From Parachlamydiales bacterium (GTDB lineage: Bacteria; Chlamydiota; Chlamydiia; Chlamydiales; Rhabdochlamydiaceae): a stretch of 64,000 nt of DNA. How positions within the stretch are numbered: position 1 is the first letter of the stretch; every line of letters begins with the position of its first letter. Shown piece by piece: positions 42,199 to 50,216 of this stretch. Under the pieces are notes generated by a model, which was given only the letters and a program-made list of their open reading frames with translations, was not told the DNA's origin and made no database searches. The stretch spans positions 27,003 through 91,002 of the forward strand of contig JAHFTQ010000009.1 of NCBI GenBank assembly GCA_023265455.1. The letters run 5' to 3'. Made by a program: the position numbers and the translations under genes.

Positions 42199-43236
42199 CT
42201 AAAATTTAATTGAGGAGCGCTCTCTAAGAATTTCTTGAGCGTTGGCTTGCTTTAGGCAGGCACCTGTCTTACAGGTTCTGAGTCGGGGGCATCTTGTATC
42301 AAAACTAAGCCCGTAAGGACAGCTCCCTTGCCATCCCCTATGCTGTTTGCCAAGGGGTTGATAGACACGCGCTAGTGAAGGTCCAAAAAAGCTCAGTGAT
42401 GGGGTACTTGTCGTTCCACAGAGCGCAAGAGCTGCTGAATCGGCAGCAATCACAAGATCCATCTCTCTCATGAGCGCTTGCCAAAGAGGAAAGGAAAGAG
42501 CTGTCACCACCTGGCTATGATGAGGGACAAGAGCTTGTAGCTTTTGAGCTACAATGGTTTCCTCAGCACTTCCACTGATGAAATAAAAGTAAGGATTTTG
42601 TTGTTGAACGAGCGTAAGGATCATGTCTTCAAGGGTTTTTTGAGAAAGCTGTTTGTTGGACCAGCGAGATCCTGAAGCGATCATGATACACGGACGGTGA
42701 GTCACTCTGAGAGAGGCCAGACGATTTTTGTCTTCCTCTGAAAGTTTGAGAATAACCTCGGGTGGAATAAACGGCTCTAAATCACTAAAAAAACTTTGAA
42801 CCACTTGCAAATATCTCTGCTGAATCTGGAGCTGGGGGTCGATTTCGATATGACGGTTAGTCGCAAAAAAACTCGGAAATTCAGAGACGGATTTCCAACT
42901 GAATCCGACTTTTTCAAGAGCTTTGGCAAGTAGCGTAATGAACGCCGATTTTGTATTTCCTTGAAGATCGAAGACCACATCATACCTTTCCCGTTTAATC
43001 CTTCTGATAAAGCGAGGGATTTCTCGGAAAGCAGAAGAGCCATTTTTGCGCCAATGGCGCGAGTGAAACGTGATGACTTGAAAGACATCGGGATGAGCCT
43101 GGACAACTCCTAGATATTCATCTTCAACCACCCAATCAATCTGGGCAGTTGGATACCGCTTCTTCAGGTATGCGATGACAGGGAAAGTCTGAATAATATC
43201 GCCAATGGAAGACGTCTTAACGATTAAGAATTTCAT
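42199..43236 (-). CDS. glycosyltransferase family 9 (heptosyltransferase-like)
   Basis: A 345-residue GT9 protein: 'MKFLIVKTSSIGDIIQTFPV' is the typical N-terminus, followed by 'YDVVFDLQGNTKSAF' and 'MDLVIAADSAALALCG' near the nucleotide-sugar site ('GTTSTPSLSFFGP'). Members add heptose to lipopolysaccharide core, but the acceptor here is not known. Start ATG 43236 chosen for the family N-terminus. It overlaps the rluD-like gene by 20 nt. Confidence 0.87.
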   Translation of the reverse strand: MKFLIVKTSSIGDIIQTFPVIAYLKKRYPTAQIDWVVEDEYLGVVQAHPDVFQVITFHSRHWRKNGSSAFREIPRFIRRIKRERYDVVFDLQGNTKSAFITLLAKALEKVGFSWKSVSEFPSFFATNRHIEIDPQLQIQQRYLQVVQSFFSDLEPFIPPEVILKLSEEDKNRLASLRVTHRPCIMIASGSRWSNKQLSQKTLEDMILTLVQQQNPYFYFISGSAEETIVAQKLQALVPHHSQVVTALSFPLWQALMREMDLVIAADSAALALCGTTSTPSLSFFGPSLARVYQPLGKQHRGWQGSCPYGLSFDTRCPRLRTCKTGACLKQANAQEILRERSSIKF

Positions 43237-44074
43237 TAGAAATCCCCACACTTTCTAAGACAGCGATAAAATCTGGCGGCACAGGCGCAGTGATGTCAAC
43301 ATCTCCAGTGCCGAGCGGATGAGGAAAAGCAATCCGATAAGCGTGGAGCATGTGGCGACGCACTTCGACAGGACAATAAAAACGTTTGGCATATTGATAA
43401 TCGCCTAAAATCGGATGACCCGCCTCTTTGAGATGAACCCGCAGTTGATGAGTCCTTCCTGTCACGGGAAGGCACAGCAAAAGCGAGGCTTTATCTCCAG
43501 AGCCGAGGAGCTCCCATGACGTGATGGCCTCTTGTCCTTGAGGTGCCGATGCATAAATCACCTGGCCTTGGTAGCGGTGGCGAGGAGCTAGTTTAGAGGT
43601 GATGGTTTTTTTCTTTTCGTGAACGAGTCCATCGACGATGGCCAGGTATTCTTTATGGACCTGTTTTTTTCGGAAGAGCTCGATCATTTTCTCCAAAACG
43701 AGACTGCTTTTGGCAACTAAGATCACTCCCGAAGTCTCTTTATCCAGGCGGTGTACAAGCTCACCTGGAAAGTTCCCCTTTTCACTAACGACTCCTGCCG
43801 GTTTATCGTAAGCTGCTAACGCCTCATCTTCCCACAGAAGAAGTGGCTCGAACTGCTTAAGTTGATCCCCACCGACATCAATCTCGATGGTGTCGCCTGC
43901 CGCTAAAATATGCGTTGAAAACGTCTCCACACGGCCATTAATAGTACACCGTTTCTGCTCAACGCACCTCTTGAGCGCTTTAACGGAAAGTGCTCCTCCG
44001 GCCAAGTGAGTTCTTAAAAAGGCCAGCAGACGCTGGCCCTTTTCCTGAGAAGAGACCTTAAATCGCTTTTTCAC
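43217..44074 (-). CDS. rluD: RluA/RluD family pseudouridine synthase
   Basis: A 285-residue RNA pseudouridine synthase. The N-terminal S4-like RNA-binding part ('KALKRCVEQKRCTINGR') precedes the catalytic motif 'LVHRLDKETSGVILVAKS' (catalytic aspartate in HRLDKETSG), and 'GRTHQLRVHLKEAGHPILGD' follows. RluD or RluC specificity cannot be decided here. Start GTG 44074, overlapping pepA by 17 nt. Confidence 0.88.
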   Translation of the reverse strand: MKKRFKVSSQEKGQRLLAFLRTHLAGGALSVKALKRCVEQKRCTINGRVETFSTHILAAGDTIEIDVGGDQLKQFEPLLLWEDEALAAYDKPAGVVSEKGNFPGELVHRLDKETSGVILVAKSSLVLEKMIELFRKKQVHKEYLAIVDGLVHEKKKTITSKLAPRHRYQGQVIYASAPQGQEAITSWELLGSGDKASLLLCLPVTGRTHQLRVHLKEAGHPILGDYQYAKRFYCPVEVRRHMLHAYRIAFPHPLGTGDVDITAPVPPDFIAVLESVGISNEILNR

Positions 44075-45533
44075 AGTGAACTAGGTAATCGATCAGGAGG
44101 CGTACGCCAACGCCTGTCGCCTCTGTCGTGTGGTAATGGCGGGGAGAGCGATAGGCTGTCCCAGCAATGTCAAGATGAGCCCAAGCGGTTTTTTTATGCA
44201 CAAACTCTTGGATAAAGATCGCACCTGTGATGGGAGACGCTTTCCTATCAGCAGCATTTTTAATGTCTGCAATAGAAGATTTGAGCGCCTCGCGGTACTC
44301 TGTAAAAAGCGGAAGACGCCAAAGCCTTTCATAGGTCCGCTCGCCAGCCTCTTTTAAAGCTGCGCTGAGCTTGTCGTCATTAGAAAAAAGTCCTGTCGCC
44401 TCTTCTCCTAATGCGACCACAACACCGCCCGTCAATGTAGCAAGATCGATCAAACGGCTCGGCTTGTAATGCGTCTGAACATAACTGATCGCATCTGCCA
44501 GCACGAGACGGCCTTCGGCATCTGTGTCTGAAATTTCAACGGTCTTACCGCTATAGCTGACATAGACATCCCCCGGTTTATAACTATTAGAACCGATAGA
44601 ATTTTCTGTCGAAGGAATCACTCCAATCAGGTTCACCTTCAGCTTCAACGCAGCAGCGGTCTTGATGACTCCGAGCACAGCAGCTCCACCTGACATATCG
44701 TCTTTCATCGTCTCCATCCCCCCTTTTGGCTTGAGGATGAGTCCACCCGTATCGTAGGTGATCCCTTTACCAACGAGGGCTGTGAGATCCGATGAACTCG
44801 GATTGCCACGGTATTGAATGAGAATCAAAGCAGGCTCTCGCACCGAAGCGCGATTGACAGCGAGCAGAAGACCCATTCCGAGCTTTTCCAATGCTTTTTT
44901 GTCCAAAACCGTTGTCTTGATTGATTTTGAGCCTTTCTCCAGTTCTTGAGCTGTTTTTGCAAGCATTTGGGGGGTAACATCATCGGCATTGCCGTTGATC
45001 AGATCACGGGCAAAATTAACCCCAGTAACGACAACTTTCGCCCGGTGACACTCTTGCAAAGTCTTAGCATCGATCCCAACCAGACAGATCTTACTGACCA
45101 ACACAGCAGAATCCTCTTTATCTGACCTCAGCTGATCAAAACTGTAGTTAGCCAAAAGCAGACCCTCCGTAACTGCGTAAGCCGCAGGAAAATCGGTTTG
45201 CGGAAGAGCCACGCTCAAGTGTGACAATTTTTTATGACGGCACTCTTTCAAGGCAGCTGCATAGGATTTTCGAAGAGTTTCTGCAGTGCAGCTCTCTTTT
45301 TTTCCTAATCCCAGCAAGAGAAGACGACTTTCTTTCTTTTGCTTTCCGTAGAGGACAAGCGTCTCTGCCTCTTTTCCCTTAAAGTCAGCCTTATCTACAG
45401 GGAGTGCATAGAGAGCGTGAAACTCCTTTGTAGGACAAGCAGGCTCTGCTTTTTTTCCCTCTTGCCAAAATGGCAAAATCAAAATATCCGAAACCGGTCT
45501 GTCATTGAACGAGGCGGCGTGATTCAGCTGCAT
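44058..45533 (-). CDS. pepA: leucyl aminopeptidase (M17)
   Basis: A 491-residue M17 metallopeptidase that removes N-terminal residues from peptides. The family signature 'NTDAEGRLVLADA' appears as 'SDTDAEGRLVLADAISY', with 'GKGITYDTGGLILKPKGGM' and 'DDMSGGAAVLGV' supplying metal and catalytic residues (Lys, Asp, Glu, Arg). The start ATG shares one base with the ssb stop (TAATG). The ssb-pepA order is that of Chlamydia. Confidence 0.95.
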   Translation of the reverse strand: MQLNHAASFNDRPVSDILILPFWQEGKKAEPACPTKEFHALYALPVDKADFKGKEAETLVLYGKQKKESRLLLLGLGKKESCTAETLRKSYAAALKECRHKKLSHLSVALPQTDFPAAYAVTEGLLLANYSFDQLRSDKEDSAVLVSKICLVGIDAKTLQECHRAKVVVTGVNFARDLINGNADDVTPQMLAKTAQELEKGSKSIKTTVLDKKALEKLGMGLLLAVNRASVREPALILIQYRGNPSSSDLTALVGKGITYDTGGLILKPKGGMETMKDDMSGGAAVLGVIKTAAALKLKVNLIGVIPSTENSIGSNSYKPGDVYVSYSGKTVEISDTDAEGRLVLADAISYVQTHYKPSRLIDLATLTGGVVVALGEEATGLFSNDDKLSAALKEAGERTYERLWRLPLFTEYREALKSSIADIKNAADRKASPITGAIFIQEFVHKKTAWAHLDIAGTAYRSPRHYHTTEATGVGVRLLIDYLVHCEKAI

Positions 45534-45988
45534 TAGAAGGGAACCTCCTCATCGGAAAATGACACTCCTTTCCCTTGACCTTGTGCGACAGACTCTGGAT
45601 GACTCTCTGAGTGAGCAGCGTGAGAGGCCTCTGGAGCTGCGGCTTTGTGATCTGATCCTCCTGCACTATCAGGGCGTCCAAAAGGACTAAAGGAGATGTT
45701 ATAAGCTGTCAGGCTCATGGAGATTTGAGGATTTCCAGCGCGGTCTGTAAAAATCTCTGGCTTGTTGAGCTCTCCCATGACGAAAATCGGACTCCCTTTT
45801 TTAAAGTAGGGCATCATTTTGTCGAATTGCTCACGCCAAACAGTGACTTTCCACCAGATGGTCGTCTCTTCTTTGCCAGAACGACGAGAGCGAGCAGCTA
45901 CCCGCAAAGTCGTAACTTTTTCCCCTGACGATGTAAAACGGACCTCAGGATCGGCACCCAAGTGTCCAGCGATAATAACATGATTCAT
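45533..45988 (-). CDS. ssb: single-stranded DNA-binding protein
   Basis: A 151-residue SSB with an OB fold ('MNHVIIAGHLGADPEVRF', 'TTIWWKVTVW', 'FDKMMPYFKKGSPIFVMGEL') and the acidic C-terminal tip 'DEEVPF', which recruits replication and repair proteins. ATG 45988 is preceded by AGGAGG at 6 nt; the frame further upstream lacks homology. The linker is glycine/alanine/histidine rich. Confidence 0.94.
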   Translation of the reverse strand: MNHVIIAGHLGADPEVRFTSSGEKVTTLRVAARSRRSGKEETTIWWKVTVWREQFDKMMPYFKKGSPIFVMGELNKPEIFTDRAGNPQISMSLTAYNISFSPFGRPDSAGGSDHKAAAPEASHAAHSESHPESVAQGQGKGVSFSDEEVPF

Positions 45989-46068
45989 CTCATCCTCCTG
46001 ATAAATTTTTTGTCTGCCCGCATCATACCAAGAAACCGCTGCAGGATCAAGTTGATCTTTAAACATCT

Positions 46069-47283
46069 ATGCTGGTAAGAGATATTTTAATGGAAAACAA
46101 GATTGCCCATCCTGTCTACACCCACCTATCTGAATCTTCTCCCCCACCTTCCATTGACGAGTCCCCTGAACTCCACGACCCCTATTCCGACCTTAACATC
46201 TTCTTAGCGCAAAAAGTCAAAGAGGAGATCACGGCTGGAGGAGTAGAAAAAAAGTGGTCGGTTCACACCCAAGAAAAATTGATTGAAAAAATTTCTCCAG
46301 AATTTAAACGCCGCTTCCCCTACTACCGGTTAGGCGTTGCAGCCCTCAAGAAAATCTGGGAAAAAGTCGCCTATTTTGCGGCAGTCTTTGAAAACCAAAA
46401 AGAGGCGCTGACAGAAGAAGGAAAGGTCAATATCCGTTTTCTCATCCGAGAAAATCTCAAACAGCTCCTCGGTAGCAAAAAAAACTTTCTTTTTCATCCC
46501 TATCTGCTCGCTCAGCAGCTCGCGTTAAAAATTACCGAGTGTATCGCCACTTACGACGGCATCCGGCCTGTCTTGAAACATATCACAACCCTCATCTGGG
46601 CCGCCCAGCGTCATCTCATCCCACCCCAACAAGTCAGCCTCCATGACGACTTTGACCCCTGGGATAAACTCATCCTCAAATGCATGCTAGAAGCCCTGGG
46701 AAAAAATCCCCAGCTCTCTCAAAACGACCTGCAGACCCAGGTCCGCAACGCACTCCGCACCCTTCAGCAACTGCCAGAAGAGCTATGCCTAAAGGAAGAA
46801 ATCTCCTACCTTCTCATTGATAATCCCGATCAATCTCCTTCTGAGGCTGCACGGACTGCCCTTCAGTTCCTTACCAAAGCCCGTTCATTAACAGCTTCTG
46901 CAGACTGGGTTGAAATCGAACATAAAATCACTCTCTGGACCATCCAAGGAGCCCTCGCCCTTCGACTCGTGCGGATTGAAGATAGCCCCCTTCTTCAGCT
47001 GCTTCAAGATAAAGAAGGTGCCCCTTTGCGAGACATCTTGCAAACCTACCTCAGGCGCTATCCCCACCTCAAACACCTGGCCCCCCAAATTGCCGCACGC
47101 ACGCGCATCTTGTCGCGCTATATTTGGTATACTCTCCGTTCAACCCCCTCGCAATCGACGGTCTCACGGTTCTTTCAATGGCATTTAAACAGACTCTCAG
47201 GCCCTGATAAAATCGATCAGCTCGAAGAGATTTGCAGGCAGCAGCTTCCCCTACTTCCCTTTGACCGCAAAAGCCTTGAATAA
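46069..47283 (+). CDS. unknown protein of 404 residues, helical
   Basis: A soluble, predicted helical protein without a domain I can name. It starts at ATG 46069; a second ATG at 46090 is also possible. It diverges from ssb (80-nt gap) and converges with lgt (33-nt overlap). The region around residues 225-300 ('LQTQVRNALRTLQQLPEELC') shows regular leucine spacing. Confidence 0.75.
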   Translation: MLVRDILMENKIAHPVYTHLSESSPPPSIDESPELHDPYSDLNIFLAQKVKEEITAGGVEKKWSVHTQEKLIEKISPEFKRRFPYYRLGVAALKKIWEKVAYFAAVFENQKEALTEEGKVNIRFLIRENLKQLLGSKKNFLFHPYLLAQQLALKITECIATYDGIRPVLKHITTLIWAAQRHLIPPQQVSLHDDFDPWDKLILKCMLEALGKNPQLSQNDLQTQVRNALRTLQQLPEELCLKEEISYLLIDNPDQSPSEAARTALQFLTKARSLTASADWVEIEHKITLWTIQGALALRLVRIEDSPLLQLLQDKEGAPLRDILQTYLRRYPHLKHLAPQIAARTRILSRYIWYTLRSTPSQSTVSRFFQWHLNRLSGPDKIDQLEEICRQQLPLLPFDRKSLE

Positions 47284-48063
47284 AACAAGACCCAGCGCAA
47301 TACAGGGAAGGGTGAGCCATTGACCCATTGTTAAATCAGATCCCATGAGATGAGCGCTTTGCTCTTCCTTGAAAAACTCCACGAAAAACCGAAACCCAAA
47401 AATCAATAAAAGAAAAACCCCACACGCCCTTCCCTCTTTCCATCTCTTCCACCGCTTGCGGAGTAAGGCCATTGAAATAAAGACGGCCAAATAAAAAAAC
47501 GCTTCGTACAGCTGAACAGGATGACGAGGCGCTGGAAAACTCCTGTCACTAGGATGACCGAAAACAACAGCCCACGGAACTGAGGTCAGCTTCCCTAAGA
47601 TTTCTTGGTTAATAAAATTCCCTATCCGAATGAAAAACGCAGCAAGACTTGCCGGAAGAATCAATAAATCGAGCAAATGTAAAAAAGAGCAAAACTTATG
47701 GCGCCACTGAAAAAAAGCGAGGCCCACTAAAACCCCTGCGACTCCTCCGTGGCTAGCAAGCCCTCCTTCCCACACTTTAAAAACAGCCCAAGGATGCCTG
47801 GCAATCTCATTCCAGTTTTCATAGAACACCACATCAAAAAGACGAGCGCCCACGACAACAGCTATAACGACATAGAAAGTAAGCGTATCGGCAACCTTCC
47901 GAGGATGCGCCGTCTCTTTTTTGAGCAAATGGAGTAATACTCCATAGGCCAATAAAAACCCCAGCGCAAAAAGAAACCCGTACCACAAAATCGGCCTACC
48001 CAGGAAAGGCAAATCCCAGGGAAACATCTCAGGAGAAGGATCCCAATAAAAATAACTCAACAT
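47251..48063 (-). CDS. lgt: prolipoprotein diacylglyceryl transferase
   Basis: A 270-residue inner-membrane enzyme that attaches diacylglycerol to the lipobox cysteine of prolipoproteins, the first step of lipoprotein maturation. The Lgt signature appears as 'RIGNFINQEILG', with 'WEGGLASHGGVAG' and 'HPVQLYEAFFY' also present and about seven transmembrane helices. It overlaps the upstream gene by one base. Confidence 0.93.
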   Translation of the reverse strand: MLSYFYWDPSPEMFPWDLPFLGRPILWYGFLFALGFLLAYGVLLHLLKKETAHPRKVADTLTFYVVIAVVVGARLFDVVFYENWNEIARHPWAVFKVWEGGLASHGGVAGVLVGLAFFQWRHKFCSFLHLLDLLILPASLAAFFIRIGNFINQEILGKLTSVPWAVVFGHPSDRSFPAPRHPVQLYEAFFYLAVFISMALLRKRWKRWKEGRACGVFLLLIFGFRFFVEFFKEEQSAHLMGSDLTMGQWLTLPCIALGLVLFKAFAVKGK

Positions 48064-48539
48064 TAGACCTTTTTGGGAGCATAAAGCCGCCGGAAATACA
48101 GCATGCCGCCATTGATCAGTGCAGCGCCAATAGCCACATCGATTCCTCCATGGATATCATGGGGAAGATTTAAGGCTCTCATGGTGAACCCTAGCCCGAC
48201 CATGATTAACAAAATGAGATAGTACCGCTTGTCATAGACTTGATTCAGAGTTAAAGGGCCCTCCTGAAGCTCAATCCTATCCGCGATTCGATTCACCGCT
48301 TTGGCTAAAACAGTTCTCCCCTTGATAAAACCTACCAAAAGCGCCAAAGAGACAATCAAAAGAGCGGCCTGCTCGCGAGAGCCTACCATGGAGACCATCC
48401 ACTGAAGCAAAGGCGCAGGTGCCTCTAACTGTTCAGCCAGGGGCACGAGAAAGCGTAGCCCCTTCACAAGCAACATCACCCCTATTGCTAGCCACTGAAT
48501 CCCTGAAATCACCAACCAAGCCCGTTTAGATAGGTTCAT
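48063..48539 (-). CDS. small membrane protein, unknown
   Basis: A 158-residue protein with four hydrophobic segments ('VISGIQWLAIGVMLL', 'QAALLIVSLALLVGFI', 'YYLILLIMVGLGFTM', 'GGIDVAIGAALINGGML'). Located directly upstream of lgt and downstream of the gene at 48536, with overlaps of 1 and 4 nt, so it belongs to the same transcription unit. No family recognised. Confidence 0.7.
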   Translation of the reverse strand: MNLSKRAWLVISGIQWLAIGVMLLVKGLRFLVPLAEQLEAPAPLLQWMVSMVGSREQAALLIVSLALLVGFIKGRTVLAKAVNRIADRIELQEGPLTLNQVYDKRYYLILLIMVGLGFTMRALNLPHDIHGGIDVAIGAALINGGMLYFRRLYAPKKV

Positions 48540-49246
48540 ACTACTTTTTCACAATGTGGTTTTCTTCGCTCATTCCAAACCTGGTACGCCTGATGGAAAC
48601 GAACAACAGTCATGATCGCTTTCACACCTACATCTAGACCCAACTGAATTGTTTGGTAGTTAATGCCCCTCTCTTGCTGGAGAAATTTCAAGCCTTGGCT
48701 TCTTAATTGGAAGGCCTGATAAAGTCCCTGCACAACTAATAAAACACTGGTAAGGGTTGTAGTGTTTTTTCCCAGACGCGAGTAGGCTAGCCCACCTAGA
48801 TATAAAAGATTACCAGACATTTTCAGGCTGTGGCCAACACCCTCCATTGTCAATGTCTGCTGCCAGGTCGTTGGTACACTGGATTTGTGTTCCCAAATGT
48901 TGCATAAAGTATGGATTCCAAGAGCCAAGGAACGACTTTTAACACAACAAGCAAGCTCAGAAATATTACGCGCCAGCACCCATTTTCTTCCCTCAAGAGA
49001 GCGCTCCATCACAGAAACAATAGTCATATGGACAATATTAGTCATCGGCAACCATTCCATAATACCTGCTGCAAAACCATGGTCATGTTCCCCGATAAAA
49101 CGATTTCTTGACGTATTAGGATAAAGAGCTGCCAATGGCAGTACGGTTTTTATGAGCTCCATCGCCTTACTCAATTTTGTATTACCCTGGGGGATAATCA
49201 GATTGAATCCATGCAGAAAACCGTTATAGATTGGAATGGCTGACAT
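48536..49246 (-). CDS. unknown protein with hydrophobic segments
   Basis: A 236-residue protein starting 'MSAIPIYNGFLHGFNLIIPQ'. Hydrophobic stretches near residues 30-40, 60-75 and 160-180 suggest loose membrane association. GAGGAG (minus strand, about 49255) precedes the ATG. It is the first gene of the lgt unit. No family recognised. Confidence 0.7.
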   Translation of the reverse strand: MSAIPIYNGFLHGFNLIIPQGNTKLSKAMELIKTVLPLAALYPNTSRNRFIGEHDHGFAAGIMEWLPMTNIVHMTIVSVMERSLEGRKWVLARNISELACCVKSRSLALGIHTLCNIWEHKSSVPTTWQQTLTMEGVGHSLKMSGNLLYLGGLAYSRLGKNTTTLTSVLLVVQGLYQAFQLRSQGLKFLQQERGINYQTIQLGLDVGVKAIMTVVRFHQAYQVWNERRKPHCEKVV

Positions 49247-49403
49247 ACAAACTCCTCAACTTTAATTTTTGAGACTCTAGTTTGCCAGATGTAAAAAGTG
49301 AATGCAAGGTCAAAAATCCCCAAAAATAAACGGTAGGATAAAATACTGGGGAGTTTTAAAATCTGAGAGCGTGGGGCTTGCAAAGTCCGCATAAGTAAAA
49401 AAT

Positions 49404-49434
49404 CTACGTAAAGGGGGGTCTACCCCCAACGTAG
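49404..49434 (+). other. strong hairpin upstream of the secreted protein gene
   Basis: CTACGT (49404-49409) pairs with ACGTAG (49429-49434), and GGGGG/CCCCC lies inside (49413-49417 and 49423-49427), giving a long GC-rich stem 40 nt before ATG 49474. No long T-run follows, so it is more likely a leader structure or attenuator than a terminator. Nothing else is evident in 49247-49403. Confidence 0.5.
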
Positions 49435-49473
49435 GTTTAGAAACCAAAATAGGCAATAACATTAGAGGTGTTT

Positions 49474-50091
49474 ATGAAACTCAATATTTTCAAAGACTCT
49501 AAGAAATCGATGATCTTTCTGGTGACTGTATTATCCGTTATGTCTTCCAATTTGGCATGGGCAACAACAGCGGACGTTAAAGAGAAAATTAATGAAGCTG
49601 CTGATGCTCTAAAAAAAGGGGTCGACAAATGTGGAGATAAAATGGAAGACATCCAACAATATCTTCATAACCATGACTTCAAAGGAGTCATCAAAGACTA
49701 TGTCTCCTCAGGACCTGCAACGGTGTTTGGAGTGACCTTGAATGGTCATAAGCGGGCTATTGTTGTAAAACCCGGTGAAAGGATCGAAGGAACGCTGAAA
49801 TACAAGCTCGATACAGATCGATGCAAAGATATTAAATACCATCGACTATTGCTGGGTTTCAAGGACGTAGGTCCTCAAACAACCGTGGGTGTAGGCATTG
49901 GCTTCTTAGCCGATAAAGAAAATGAGGGTAACTTCACCCTTATCGCTCCTCAAAAACCCGGTGTCTATCAAATCCGTTTCCGTTCTGTTGAAAATTACAC
50001 AGAAACTGAAGCTGTCAAACATTGGAAAGATGAACATGGCAATGAACCTTCCCTCAGAAAAACTGTGGGGATCGTTGTCGTTAAATCCTAA
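49474..50091 (+). CDS. secreted protein of unknown function
   Basis: A 205-residue protein with a signal peptide ending near 'SSNLAWATTADV' (about residue 32). The mature region begins with a charged helix, then a beta-rich part ('VFGVTLNGHKRAIVVKPGER', 'NFTLIAPQKPGVYQIRF') reminiscent of an immunoglobulin-like fold. ATG 49474 is chosen because AGAGG (49464-49468) precedes it at 5 nt; GTG 49468 overlaps that site. An intrinsic terminator follows the stop. Confidence 0.75.
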   Translation: MKLNIFKDSKKSMIFLVTVLSVMSSNLAWATTADVKEKINEAADALKKGVDKCGDKMEDIQQYLHNHDFKGVIKDYVSSGPATVFGVTLNGHKRAIVVKPGERIEGTLKYKLDTDRCKDIKYHRLLLGFKDVGPQTTVGVGIGFLADKENEGNFTLIAPQKPGVYQIRFRSVENYTETEAVKHWKDEHGNEPSLRKTVGIVVVKS

Positions 50092-50115
50092 ACCCTGCTT
50101 TGGGATTTGAAAATA

Positions 50116-50146
50116 CCCCCTCTCCTCAAGAGAGGGGGTTTTATTT
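50116..50146 (+). terminator. intrinsic terminator
   Basis: A perfect 9-bp stem, CCCCCTCTC (50116-50124) and GAGAGGGGG (50130-50138), with a 5-nt loop and a following TTTTATTTT tract. It lies 25 nt after the secreted protein gene and separates it from the gene at 50217. Confidence 0.9.
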
Positions 50147-50216
50147 TAAAAAAGATTTTTGAATCCCTGGAAATAGGGATATTCCTGTATACTGTTTCTT
50201 AATAAAAGAGGAAAAC

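Noticed and set aside
49404..49434. Intrinsic terminator for the upstream region
   Set aside because: No T-run follows on the plus strand and no plus-strand gene ends upstream within reach.
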